A DNA stretch of 13,554 bases, taken from positions 1 through 13,554 of the forward strand of contig JBAVOR010000021.1 in the NCBI GenBank assembly GCA_049692255.1, given 5' to 3'. The notes beneath the pieces were generated by a model. That model was not told the origin of the DNA. It saw nothing but the letters and a program-made list of their open reading frames with translations, and ran no database searches. The translations under genes were made by a program, and so were the position numbers. Below are positions 6,875 through 13,554 of this stretch, piece after piece (the stretch's first letter is position 1; each line of letters starts with the position of its first letter). The stretch comes from JBAVOR01 sp049692255 (GTDB lineage Bacteria > Babelota > Babeliae > Babelales > JACPOV01).

Positions 6875-7669
6875 CTATACTTTTTGGAGCACCATGCAAA
6901 TTACCTGTGAATAATCATACGTAAACCCATCTGGTGCTGGTTGGTAATATTTCAGAAGCTCTTGCTCAAACGAGGCTTCTTTCTCTGGTGGCAGAAGCGT
7001 AAAGAATGGAATCTTACGCATGCTTGTTACAAACGCATTAAAATGAGCGAATGTATCGTAATTATATTTTATCTCGAGATAATCGATAGTAACCGCACAG
7101 GACTTGATTGCAGATAAAACGGTGTCGAGGGTAGGTAAAGTAATAGGTAACTTTTGTGGTTCAATATTTTTTTTAAATAGTTGAAAGAAGGGTGTCCCTG
7201 GCGCAATTATGTGACATATGAGTGCTTTACCCCCCGGCTTAAGGCACGATACAACACGTTCAAGTGCAGCGCAGTAATCTTCGAAAAGGTAGAGTACCCA
7301 AAAACAAACAATACGGTCATATAACGCTGAAGGGCTATACTCAAGCAGAGATGCTTGTTCAAATGTTACGTGCAAAGAGTGGCTATTTTTTTGTGCGGCG
7401 GCGATCATTGTTTCTGAAATATCAATGCCATGCATGGTGCCGCAAGGGAGAAATTTCTGGGCGATATATGAACTGATAGCTCCATCACCGCAGCCAATAT
7501 CGAGTACCGCTTCGGTGCCTTTCAATTGTAGTTTATGTATCTCTTTCATTGCATGCATACACTGTGGTGTTTGTTCTTGGTCATTGTATACGTAAAGGGC
7601 AGGGCTCCATTCTTGTGCAAAGACACCATGGTGAGCCAGAAACAGTAGAAGAGCGATGAGTGATAGCAT
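6875..7669 (-). CDS. Class I SAM-dependent methyltransferase with N-terminal export signal
   Basis: 264 residues. Residues 1-18 are a hydrophobic segment ending GVFA before Gln, like a signal peptide but without basic residues. The Rossmann methyltransferase core follows: motif I VLDIGCGDG (55-63), the acidic ribose-binding position in GIDIS (Asp83), a YDRIVCFWVLYLF motif-IV region (117-129), and LKPGGKAL (143-150). It resembles the Methyltransf_11/25 small-molecule group; substrate is unknown. The start is backed by AAGGAG with a four-base spacer. A signal on a SAM-dependent enzyme is odd because SAM is not expected outside the cytoplasm, so either the segment is a membrane anchor or the protein acts inside a host. 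The DUF6159 gene lies 90 bases downstream. Confidence 0.85.
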   Translation of the reverse strand: MLSLIALLLFLAHHGVFAQEWSPALYVYNDQEQTPQCMHAMKEIHKLQLKGTEAVLDIGCGDGAISSYIAQKFLPCGTMHGIDISETMIAAAQKNSHSLHVTFEQASLLEYSPSALYDRIVCFWVLYLFEDYCAALERVVSCLKPGGKALICHIIAPGTPFFQLFKKNIEPQKLPITLPTLDTVLSAIKSCAVTIDYLEIKYNYDTFAHFNAFVTSMRKIPFFTLLPPEKEASFEQELLKYYQPAPDGFTYDYSQVICMVLQKV

Positions 7670-7765
7670 AAAACTCCTTTTTTGCGTAATGTATGTAACT
7701 ATTAATGGTACATTTTACCAACGTATCACAATCCGAGTAGGGTGTATAAAAAAGAGAAGGTGCGT

Positions 7766-8668
7766 ATGAAAAAGCGATTACTATTTTTATGTGCCATGGG
7801 TATGGTGTTGCCTACATCTATACATGCAACTTCAATGGTCTATAACTTTCGTATTGCCCAAATCACCAAGCAAGATATTTTTAATAAAGACGGCGGCGAT
7901 AAAAACTATTCCGTAGTTGCGCTGCTTTTTAATGTGATTAGAAAAAAATATCATGGCGATGTGCAGCAATATTTTCTGGGAACTTTAGACTCGTTTATCT
8001 ATGATTTTAGAGAAAATTACTATTTTAGAACCGATTTTGCTGTTTCTGCTATCAAAGAAAAAACAGAGGGGATTACCACTTTTCATGACGTAGAAACAGA
8101 TGATCTGCTGTTTTCTTTAGGCCGAAATCTGCACGTGAATGATAAAGCATCCCTTACCTTTACCGCTCTGCTTGGGTTGCCTACGCATGTGCCATACCGC
8201 TTGCGCCATTTAGAATTAGGACTCGCACAGGTTGGTATTGGTGGGCAGCTTGATGGTTCGTATGCATGGAACTCGCGTGATGCTTTTTTATTTGGTGCAC
8301 GCTATGTCTATTTTGTTCCCCGTACATTGCACAATACGGTAGATCAACAGTTTCGTTTTACATATGGCAATATGGGCGACGTATTAGTTGCGTATAAACA
8401 TAATTGGCCGAAAAAGCACGGCATTGAATTCGGTTATACCACTAAGTTTCGTTTCGGGGCCCATATTCATCCTTTTGTGCCTGAGGTAGCAAAGAAGAGT
8501 GATTATATTAGAAGTAACTGGTACAGCGTGTACAAATATCGCTTTGCCATTAAAGAGGTGGCTAACAAACTGTTGTTTAACATTGCCTATGGGTTTGACC
8601 ACCAGCCTCACCAGTTTGGTAACAAATATATTGTGACCATCTGGGGTTCATGGATTGTGAACTTTTAG
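7766..8668 (+). CDS. Predicted outer-membrane beta-barrel protein
   Basis: 300 residues from the ATG at 7766, with AAGG five bases upstream. An in-frame GTG at 7742 would put a charged extension before the signal peptide and is rejected. Residues 1-22 are a typical signal peptide (MKKRLL..., cleaved after SIHA). The mature protein has many amphipathic strands with aromatic girdle residues (FIYDF, YYFRTDFAV, LLFSLGR, LTFTALLGL, FLFGARYVYF, IEFGYTTKFRF, LFNIAYGFD). It ends WIVNF with terminal Phe. I do not recognise the family, though the layout resembles transporter-type barrels. It converges with the Cys-rich gene, their stop codons overlapping in TTAG. Confidence 0.7.
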   Translation: MKKRLLFLCAMGMVLPTSIHATSMVYNFRIAQITKQDIFNKDGGDKNYSVVALLFNVIRKKYHGDVQQYFLGTLDSFIYDFRENYYFRTDFAVSAIKEKTEGITTFHDVETDDLLFSLGRNLHVNDKASLTFTALLGLPTHVPYRLRHLELGLAQVGIGGQLDGSYAWNSRDAFLFGARYVYFVPRTLHNTVDQQFRFTYGNMGDVLVAYKHNWPKKHGIEFGYTTKFRFGAHIHPFVPEVAKKSDYIRSNWYSVYKYRFAIKEVANKLLFNIAYGFDHQPHQFGNKYIVTIWGSWIVNF

Positions 8669-9342
8669 TTGCTCTTGTTTGTTTCGTGAGCATTTTTAAA
8701 GAGTTCTCCAAAAATGCGATCGGCACACTGCCTCATATCAGTGTCAGTGCAATTGCATTCCGCATAGACCTTTGATTTGAATATAAAAATTTCTTCTGGC
8801 GTTTTTCCTAAAGCGGCAAGTTTTTTTTCTTCAGCATCAAGGAAAAATTTCATTTGGAGCTCAGATCGATAATTCTTCGTTTGCGATGACGCTTGTTGAG
8901 TAGATGAATTTCCAGGTAACCATTCAGCATGTACCCATGAGTACAACTTGTTAAGCCAACCGTTATTTTCGAGCGTGCGGCAATATTCTCGAACCTCTTT
9001 TTGGCAAGCATATTTTTCCAACGGATCTTTGCAGTTTTTACAAAGGTTGCTGGAGCATACATTCATAATTTCGTTAATAGCATCACTTCTTATCTGTTTT
9101 AATGCATCCTGATAGTGGGGACGATTGCGCAGATTTTCGTCTGCATCTGCAATTTTTGCTAACTGTTCGAGAACAGCGTGTGCGGTGACAGAGTCTTTAT
9201 TTTTGAACTCTTCTTGCATAACAGCAGGCATTTTATGTATCGCTTTTTGTGCTTCTTTTGAAAGATGTTCAAAGCCCTCGCCTGCAAATATACTGTTGAT
9301 ACTTAAACAAGCGATCGTAGCTATTATACGTGCTATTTTCAT
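8665..9342 (-). CDS. Secreted Cys-rich protein, long paralogue of tandem pair
   Basis: 225 residues from the ATG at 9342, with AGGAGA five bases upstream; upstream codons to 9492 are excluded because they lack a ribosome site and run through the neighbour's 3' end. Signal peptide 1-20 (SIFA before Gly). Residues 1-140 match the neighbouring paralogue with 10 differences. They hold five Cys (96, 101, 104, 113, 121; spacing C-x4-C-x2-C-x8-C-x7-C), suggesting disulfides or a metal site. The ~85-residue tail is unique to this copy. It contains a charged helix (FLDAEEKKLAALGKTPEE) and three further Cys in AECNCTDTDMRQC. No family was recognised. It is probably co-transcribed with the short paralogue, 49 bases upstream. 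Confidence 0.75.
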   Translation of the reverse strand: MKIARIIATIACLSINSIFAGEGFEHLSKEAQKAIHKMPAVMQEEFKNKDSVTAHAVLEQLAKIADADENLRNRPHYQDALKQIRSDAINEIMNVCSSNLCKNCKDPLEKYACQKEVREYCRTLENNGWLNKLYSWVHAEWLPGNSSTQQASSQTKNYRSELQMKFFLDAEEKKLAALGKTPEEIFIFKSKVYAECNCTDTDMRQCADRIFGELFKNAHETNKSN

Positions 9343-9397
9343 ACGGTTCTCCTGAGTTTCGATGGATTTCTGGTTGCATAAGCATATTCTATTATTT
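8922..9397. repeat. Direct repeat, copy A (with copy B at 9484-9959)
   Basis: About 476 bases repeated with a constant offset of 562 bases. The unit covers the first ~140 codons of each Cys-rich gene plus about 55 bases before the start. Differences are scattered single bases with no gaps seen. The upstream end of this copy contains the stop codon of the short paralogue (9392-9394). Edges are estimated by eye. Confidence 0.9.
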
Positions 9398-9904
9398 ATT
9401 TTTATTTGCCTCTCGAGCATAAGCATAACGCCAGAGTGCTTCAGAAAGTTGGTTAACAAGTTTTCTTTCTTTAGCTTGAGTAGATTCAGCATGTATCCAG
9501 GAATATAACTTGCTTAGCCAACCATTATTTTCGAGCGTGCGGCAATATTCTCGAACCTCTTTTTCGCAAGCATATTTTTCCAACGGATCTTTGCAGTTTT
9601 TACAAAGGTTGCTGGAGCATACATTCATAATTTCGTTAATAGCGTCACTTCTTATCTGTTTTAATGCATCCTGATATTGGGGACGATTGCGCAGATTTTC
9701 GTCTGCATCTGCAATTTTTTCTAACTGTTCGAGAACAGCGTGTGCGGTGACAGAGTCTTTATTTTTGAACTCTTCTTGCATAACAGCAGGCATTTTGTGT
9801 ACCGCTCCTTGCGCTTCTTTTGAAAGGTGTTCAAAGCCCTCGCCTGCAAATATACTGTTGATACTTAAATAAGCGATCATAGTTATTATACGTGCTATTT
9901 TCAT
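9392..9904 (-). CDS. Secreted Cys-rich protein, short paralogue of tandem pair
   Basis: 170 residues from the ATG at 9904, with GGGAGA five bases upstream. Signal peptide 1-20, then the same conserved ~120 residues as the neighbour, with all five Cys kept. Substitutions from the long copy include A8T, T9M, C12Y, K33G, I35V, A62E, H76Q and Q114E. After HAE at residue 140 the sequence switches to a different 30-residue tail rich in Lys/Arg/Ala (KERKLVNQLSEALWRYAYA). Its stop codon falls in the copied leader of the next gene, as expected if a duplication joined there. Function unknown. Being secreted and multicopy, it could be a surface or host-facing protein, but nothing in the sequence proves this. 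Confidence 0.75.
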   Translation of the reverse strand: MKIARIITMIAYLSINSIFAGEGFEHLSKEAQGAVHKMPAVMQEEFKNKDSVTAHAVLEQLEKIADADENLRNRPQYQDALKQIRSDAINEIMNVCSSNLCKNCKDPLEKYACEKEVREYCRTLENNGWLSKLYSWIHAESTQAKERKLVNQLSEALWRYAYAREANKNK

Positions 9905-9959
9905 ACGGTTCTCCCGAGTTTCGATGGATTTCTGATTGCATAAGCATATTCTATTATTT
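9484..9959. repeat. Direct repeat, copy B (with copy A at 8922-9397)
   Basis: Partner of the repeat at 8922-9397, with offset 562 bases. It covers the 5' part and leader of the short paralogue. Beyond 9959 the sequence turns AT-rich and unrelated to the other copy. Confidence 0.9.
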
Positions 9960-10040
9960 TCAATATATCTTAAATAAGAAAAAAATAAAGAAATAGTTAA
10001 ATTGTCATTCAAATTGAATTATTACTTGTCGTGTAAACCA

Positions 10041-10070
10041 TTGCATTTTTGTTGGGTGCCTTGTTATTAT
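10041..10070 (+). promoter_or_regulatory. Sigma70-type promoter for the chitinase gene
   Basis: TTGCAT (10041-10046) and TATTAT (10065-10070) are separated by 18 bases. The start point would be near 10077, shortly before the ribosome site GAGGAGG (10082-10088) of the gene at 10094, giving a very short leader. Confidence 0.45.
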
Positions 10071-10093
10071 CTTTATTAAAAGAGGAGGTTCTC

Positions 10094-11293
10094 ATGGTTA
10101 AACGATCTGTGCTTGCACTGCTTTTCAGTTGTCTTGCCACCCTACGTGTGTCAGCGGCAGTATTTGTTGGGTATTACCCTGAATGGGCCCATTATCGAGT
10201 GCCATCAACAAATCCATTTATTAAAAAAGTTGACCCGTCAGATATCGCGGCGCAATATCTCACCCATATTAATTACGCATTTGCCAAACCAAAAGAAGAT
10301 GGTTCAGGCGCGGTTACGTTGTTTGACCAATGGGCTGCTACGGGGTATGTGTATGGCGTGGCGGCCGCGGCAAACCCCTATAGCGGTAATCTTGGGCAGC
10401 TTCTTGATTTAAAGAAAAAATACCCGCATATTAAAACGCTTCTTTCTATTGGCGGTTGGACATTGTCTAATCCGTTCCCCATACTCGCTGCCAGCAGCAA
10501 GACACGTTCAAAATTTGTCGGCGATGCAATACGATTAGCAAAAGCCTACTCTTTTGATGGGATCGATATTGACTGGGAATTCCCGGGCTTTGCAGAACAT
10601 GGAGGCACCGCGCAAGATAAAGCTAACTTTACTTTACTGTTGCAAGAGCTCTATAGCAAAGCACATGCAAAAGGGTTATTGGTCACTATCGCCGCGCCCG
10701 CAACTATCGACCGCTTGAGCGATATTGAATTAGACAAAATTCATAAGTATGTCGATTGGATAAATATCATGGCATATGATTACAATGGCCCCTGGTCACC
10801 GAATACTGGTATTACTAATCACAATGCGCCACTTTATAAAACTGCGCAAGGAAACCCCGATTATAACATTGATGCAACTGTTGCGTATTACCTACGCTTC
10901 GTGCCATCAGAAAAAGTGGTGTTGGGGCTACCTTTATATGGCCGCGCATTTGGTGGTGTAAAAGGAACAGGGGATAGTCTGTTTGCGCAGTATACCAGTG
11001 TAGGTAAAGGTACCGTTGAACCGGGTGTGCGCTCGTTTGGTGATATTAAAACAAATTTACTAAACCCATCAGAGGGCTATGCGTACTATTGGGATTCGAC
11101 TGCGAAGGTGCCGTATCTTTTTAACAAAGTCAGTGGCGATTTTATTTCCTATGACAATGAAGAATCGCTGCAATTAAAAGTGCGATACCTGAAAGATAAA
11201 AAATTAGGTGGCGGCATGGTGTGGGACTTAAGCCAAGACTCTGAAAAATGGGATGGGTTGCAAACCATTAACAATGAACTGAAAGCGCAGTAG
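10094..11293 (+). CDS. Secreted glycoside hydrolase family 18 chitinase
   Basis: 399 residues. The ATG at 10094 follows GAGGAGG with a five-base spacer; a farther upstream TTG start would fall inside the promoter. Signal peptide about 1-21 (VSA before Ala). One GH18 TIM barrel fills the rest: VGYYPEWAHY (25-34), THINYAF (57-63), LLSIGGWTLS (116-125), the catalytic DGIDIDWE (155-162; acid Glu162, with Asp158 and Asp160 intact), MAYDYNGPW (226-234), LGLPLYGRAF (277-286) and GGGMVWDLSQD (372-382). It should cleave beta-1,4-GlcNAc polymers by substrate-assisted catalysis. There is no carbohydrate-binding module or sortase signal, so it is a compact single-domain enzyme exported to the periplasm or beyond. 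In a protist associate the target may be host or food chitin (inference). Confidence 0.95.
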   Translation: MVKRSVLALLFSCLATLRVSAAVFVGYYPEWAHYRVPSTNPFIKKVDPSDIAAQYLTHINYAFAKPKEDGSGAVTLFDQWAATGYVYGVAAAANPYSGNLGQLLDLKKKYPHIKTLLSIGGWTLSNPFPILAASSKTRSKFVGDAIRLAKAYSFDGIDIDWEFPGFAEHGGTAQDKANFTLLLQELYSKAHAKGLLVTIAAPATIDRLSDIELDKIHKYVDWINIMAYDYNGPWSPNTGITNHNAPLYKTAQGNPDYNIDATVAYYLRFVPSEKVVLGLPLYGRAFGGVKGTGDSLFAQYTSVGKGTVEPGVRSFGDIKTNLLNPSEGYAYYWDSTAKVPYLFNKVSGDFISYDNEESLQLKVRYLKDKKLGGGMVWDLSQDSEKWDGLQTINNELKAQ

Positions 11294-11423
11294 ATAAAAT
11301 AAAATAGCCCCCACGAGTTACCATGGAAGCTATGCTGTATTCAAAAGATAGTACTATTCTGCTTAGGCCAGCAACAACTGTTTTTTACTAGTTCTAGTGC
11401 CACGGGTGCAGCATTCACAGTAT

Positions 11424-12986
11424 TTACTGCTCATGTTCAACAGCCTTGGCAGCATACTCAATAGTAAAGCTTTTTTTTGTACGATTAAATGAAACACCCA
11501 GCAACATAATGGCTTTTTTTGCTGTTAGATAGCGTTCGAAGTAGCGGCGTTCTTCAATCTGTTCAAGTGCTTGTGCAGCGGAACTGTTAAATTTAAACTC
11601 AAAAACGTAGACATGCTGTTTCATAATAAAAACCACATCGATGCGTCCTTTATCGGTAGACACTTCTGACTGGATATTGTACCCCAATACTGTTCCTAAC
11701 ATTTGAAATAACGAATGATAATACCGTTCTTGGGGAATATGTAATTGATAGGGAATATGGGCAAATAGACTGCGTAGCTGTTCAAAAAATAGCGGTATAT
11801 CAGTTTTTTCTAAAGCACGGCGAATATCATGAACATATGCTTCAACTTCAGACACGTCTCGCTCTGCAAATGATGCTAACAAATAACGATCTAATGAAAT
11901 ACGTACCTCTTCGTTGGGAATGCCCAATCGATAGGTTTTCTCCGCAGCATCATACTCTTTAATGGTCAAATATCCGGTCTGAAACATGAGGGGAATAATG
12001 GGCAACGTTTCTATGTTAAATGAGCTGAGCGTAGATACCGTTACTGAGCCTTCCAGGAGTTTTTCAATGCCCGCATGTTCACGGCGTAATAGTTGCATTA
12101 AAAAAGTAGGGGTGCCTGTTTCGAACCAAAAGTTTTCTCGCTTTTTTTTACTCAGATAACACAAAATAGAAAAGGGGTTATACATCCCGGGACTTTTTTC
12201 AGAGAAATGGTAGCCATTATACCACAGCTTTGTTTCTTGTAGTAATCTCTTTTTAGGTATCGCTTCAATGGTTGCTTGTGCGTCGAGATAATCGCCGAAA
12301 TACTGTTCCAGTTCTTCCTGTGTATAGCCAAGAAGCCCACTGTATTCATCATAGGTACTGATGTCGTTAAGGTTATTAAGCCCGGAAAAAATTGAAGTGC
12401 GAGAAAATTTAGTAATACCGGTCAAAAAAGTGAACTTAATATGCGCATCCATACTTTTAAAAATACCATACAAGCTGCGCAGCTGCTCTCGCATTGCTTC
12501 TGCTACACGGAGATTGGTGACATGTTTGAGTATGGGTGCATCATATTCATCAACGAGTACCGCCACTGAATTAATGGAGGAAAGTTTGCGAATTAACGAG
12601 CGCATAATGGCAGATGGGGAAGTTATGTCTTCCAAGCCTATGGTATACGTATCTGCAATAGCGCACAACTCACGCACAAGATCTTTTTTAAAACTGGTTA
12701 CCGAGTCAACATCAAGTGCAGACATATCTAAATAGATAACCGGATGTTGTTGCCAGTCATATGGCAATTGCGCAATTGCCATATTCTCAAATAATGGTTT
12801 ATTACCTAAGAAAATCTCTTTGAGCGTAGATACCAATAACGATTTGCCAAAGCGCCGAGGGCGTGAAATAAAATAGGATTTGCCTTGAGTAATAAGTTGA
12901 TGCAGCAATGCCGTTTTATCTACGTAGATGTAGTTGTCACGGATTAATCGCTCAAATGATTGAATACCAATAGGTAATTTTTTCAT
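11424..12986 (-). CDS. AAA-ATPase-like / PD-(D/E)XK nuclease-like protein
   Basis: 520 residues, typical full length for the family that joins the AAA-ATPase_like domain (PF09820) to PDDEXK_9 (PF08011). The N-terminal signature is LPIGIQSFERLI...YVDKT (4-25). The P-loop is SRPRRFGKSLL (41-51) and the Walker B-like strand is VAVLVDEYDAPI (141-152). The C-terminal nuclease core has GRIDVVF (Asp450), FEFKF (Glu463, Lys465) and ALEQI (473-477). All key residues are present, so it may be active. These proteins often occur in many copies in host-associated bacteria. Their role is unsettled; defence, mobile-element and regulatory roles have been proposed. It lacks a signal peptide. The ribosome site is weak (GTGGG about 9 bases before the ATG). 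Confidence 0.92.
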   Translation of the reverse strand: MKKLPIGIQSFERLIRDNYIYVDKTALLHQLITQGKSYFISRPRRFGKSLLVSTLKEIFLGNKPLFENMAIAQLPYDWQQHPVIYLDMSALDVDSVTSFKKDLVRELCAIADTYTIGLEDITSPSAIMRSLIRKLSSINSVAVLVDEYDAPILKHVTNLRVAEAMREQLRSLYGIFKSMDAHIKFTFLTGITKFSRTSIFSGLNNLNDISTYDEYSGLLGYTQEELEQYFGDYLDAQATIEAIPKKRLLQETKLWYNGYHFSEKSPGMYNPFSILCYLSKKKRENFWFETGTPTFLMQLLRREHAGIEKLLEGSVTVSTLSSFNIETLPIIPLMFQTGYLTIKEYDAAEKTYRLGIPNEEVRISLDRYLLASFAERDVSEVEAYVHDIRRALEKTDIPLFFEQLRSLFAHIPYQLHIPQERYYHSLFQMLGTVLGYNIQSEVSTDKGRIDVVFIMKQHVYVFEFKFNSSAAQALEQIEERRYFERYLTAKKAIMLLGVSFNRTKKSFTIEYAAKAVEHEQ

Positions 12987-13033
12987 ACGATACGCCCACT
13001 TTTTTATGTGTTCACACAGATAACAAATGCCAC

Positions 13034-13061
13034 TATATACTCTTTTTAGCGTATTTGTCGA
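13034..13061 (-). promoter_or_regulatory. Possible promoter of the AAA-like/PD-(D/E)XK gene
   Basis: Minus-strand TCGACA (13056-13061) and TATATA (13034-13039) are separated by 16 bases, about 50 bases before the start codon. Pattern-based only. Confidence 0.35.
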
Positions 13062-13117
13062 CTACATCCGTTGGAGTAATACGTATATATACTAGCTGAG
13101 TTGTGGACTATTTCTGT

Positions 13118-13554
13118 TTAGGCTGGCGTAGCTGCTTTAATATATTCTTCTGCTGCTTTTACTCGTTCTGCTGGGCTTGGATGAGCACCCAGTGGTGTGT
13201 TATGATATAACCACTTCAACCCCTTATTGACCAAGTGGCTGCACTTTGCAGCATAGTAAGAGCCCATAAAGCGTCCATGGAGAAATGAGCCAAAGGATTC
13301 TTTGTTTTGGTTTATCATATCTTTGGTGCGTTCATATTCTTTGTCTTGTTCTTTTTCTATATTTTGTATTCGAGTAAAGAAAGAGATAATACCGGTTGCT
13401 TTGCCCATTTTTTCACACGCAAACCGGTCAGCTTCTTGTTCGAATCGTTTATTGATAATTAAAGACGGTAATAAAGAAATAGTTAACCAGAATGCAACGT
13501 TTCTCATGTGAGTGTTTTTTGTCGTTTCAAGTGATTCCGGGCTCATGCATATTT
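13118..13554 (-). CDS. M48-family metallopeptidase, C-terminal part (cut by window edge)
   Basis: At least 142 residues; the frame stays open to the right edge, so the gene most likely starts outside. The HExxH zinc motif is not in the visible part. Counting from the Met at 13546, a membrane segment lies at about 18-33. FEQEADRFACEKMG follows, where Glu36 and Asp40 match the M48 third-ligand motif ExxAD. An Asn/Lys/Glu-rich helical stretch is next, and the family's closing GAHPSPAERVKAAEEYI ends the protein. M48 enzymes of the HtpX/Ste24/BepA type are membrane-associated quality-control proteases. The subgroup cannot be fixed without the N-terminal half. The Met at 13546 has no clear ribosome site and should not be taken as the true start. 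Confidence 0.8.
   Translation of the reverse strand, partial: ICMSPESLETTKNTHMRNVAFWLTISLLPSLIINKRFEQEADRFACEKMGKATGIISFFTRIQNIEKEQDKEYERTKDMINQNKESFGSFLHGRFMGSYYAAKCSHLVNKGLKWLYHNTPLGAHPSPAERVKAAEEYIKAATPA

Noticed and set aside
9343..9492. N-terminal extension of the long Cys-rich protein
   Set aside because: It would overlap the 3' end of the short paralogue and place 50 non-secretory residues before the signal peptide; AGGAGA points to the ATG at 9342.
8922..9959. CRISPR or insertion-sequence interpretation of the repeats
   Set aside because: Only two long copies exist, they are coding, and there are no spacers, terminal inverted repeats or transposase; it is a gene duplication.
11294..11423. 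Terminator between the chitinase and AAA-like genes
   Set aside because: No stem followed by a T-run was found in this convergent gap; the short complementary pieces seen are too weak to call.
13118..13554. M48 peptidase as a truncated pseudogene lacking HExxH
   Set aside because: The frame is open to the window edge, so the missing half is most simply outside the window.

Overview
The window looks like a piece of chromosome from a Gram-negative, host-associated bacterium. Most genes encode proteins with N-terminal signal sequences. There are two outer-membrane beta-barrels that end in Phe, one resembling the Legionella/chlamydial Lpg1974-type porin family, plus an ankyrin-repeat protein, a GH18 chitinase and an AAA-ATPase-like/PD-(D/E)XK protein. 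By recollection this gene mix fits candidate phylum Dependentiae (TM6), obligate associates of protists. No rRNA or marker gene is present, so that placement is an inference. Shine-Dalgarno sites are clear at most starts and were used to trim several over-long open frames.

Layout. 1-205: nothing recognised. 206-3080, all on the minus strand and read right to left: a DJ-1/PfpI protein, then a SAM-methyltransferase whose frame breaks near 1331 with its apparent tail continuing to 1169, then an exported ankyrin protein. 3211-3810 (-) is a DUF6624 protein, divergent from a secreted DUF1653 protein (3848-4189, +). That gene runs convergently into an unknown exported protein (4186-4638, -). 4776-5852 (+) is a porin-like OMP with a good promoter. 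5861-6784 (-) is a DUF6159 membrane protein, preceded on its strand by two hairpins and a second exported methyltransferase (6875-7669, -). 7766-8668 (+) is a second predicted beta-barrel. It overlaps, stop to stop, a tandem pair of near-identical Cys-rich secreted proteins (8665-9342 and 9392-9904, -). 10094-11293 (+) is a secreted GH18 chitinase. 11424-12986 (-) is the AAA-like/PD-(D/E)XK protein. 13118 to the right edge (-) is the C-terminal part of an M48 metallopeptidase.

The genes do not form one recognisable pathway. The common theme is the cell envelope and export: pores, secreted hydrolases, possible effectors (ankyrin, methyltransferases), and lineage-specific secreted proteins under recent duplication. 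The points most worth following are the frameshifted methyltransferase with a possible kinase-like C-terminal half, the recent duplication with swapped C-terminal tails, and two SAM methyltransferases that both appear to carry export signals.
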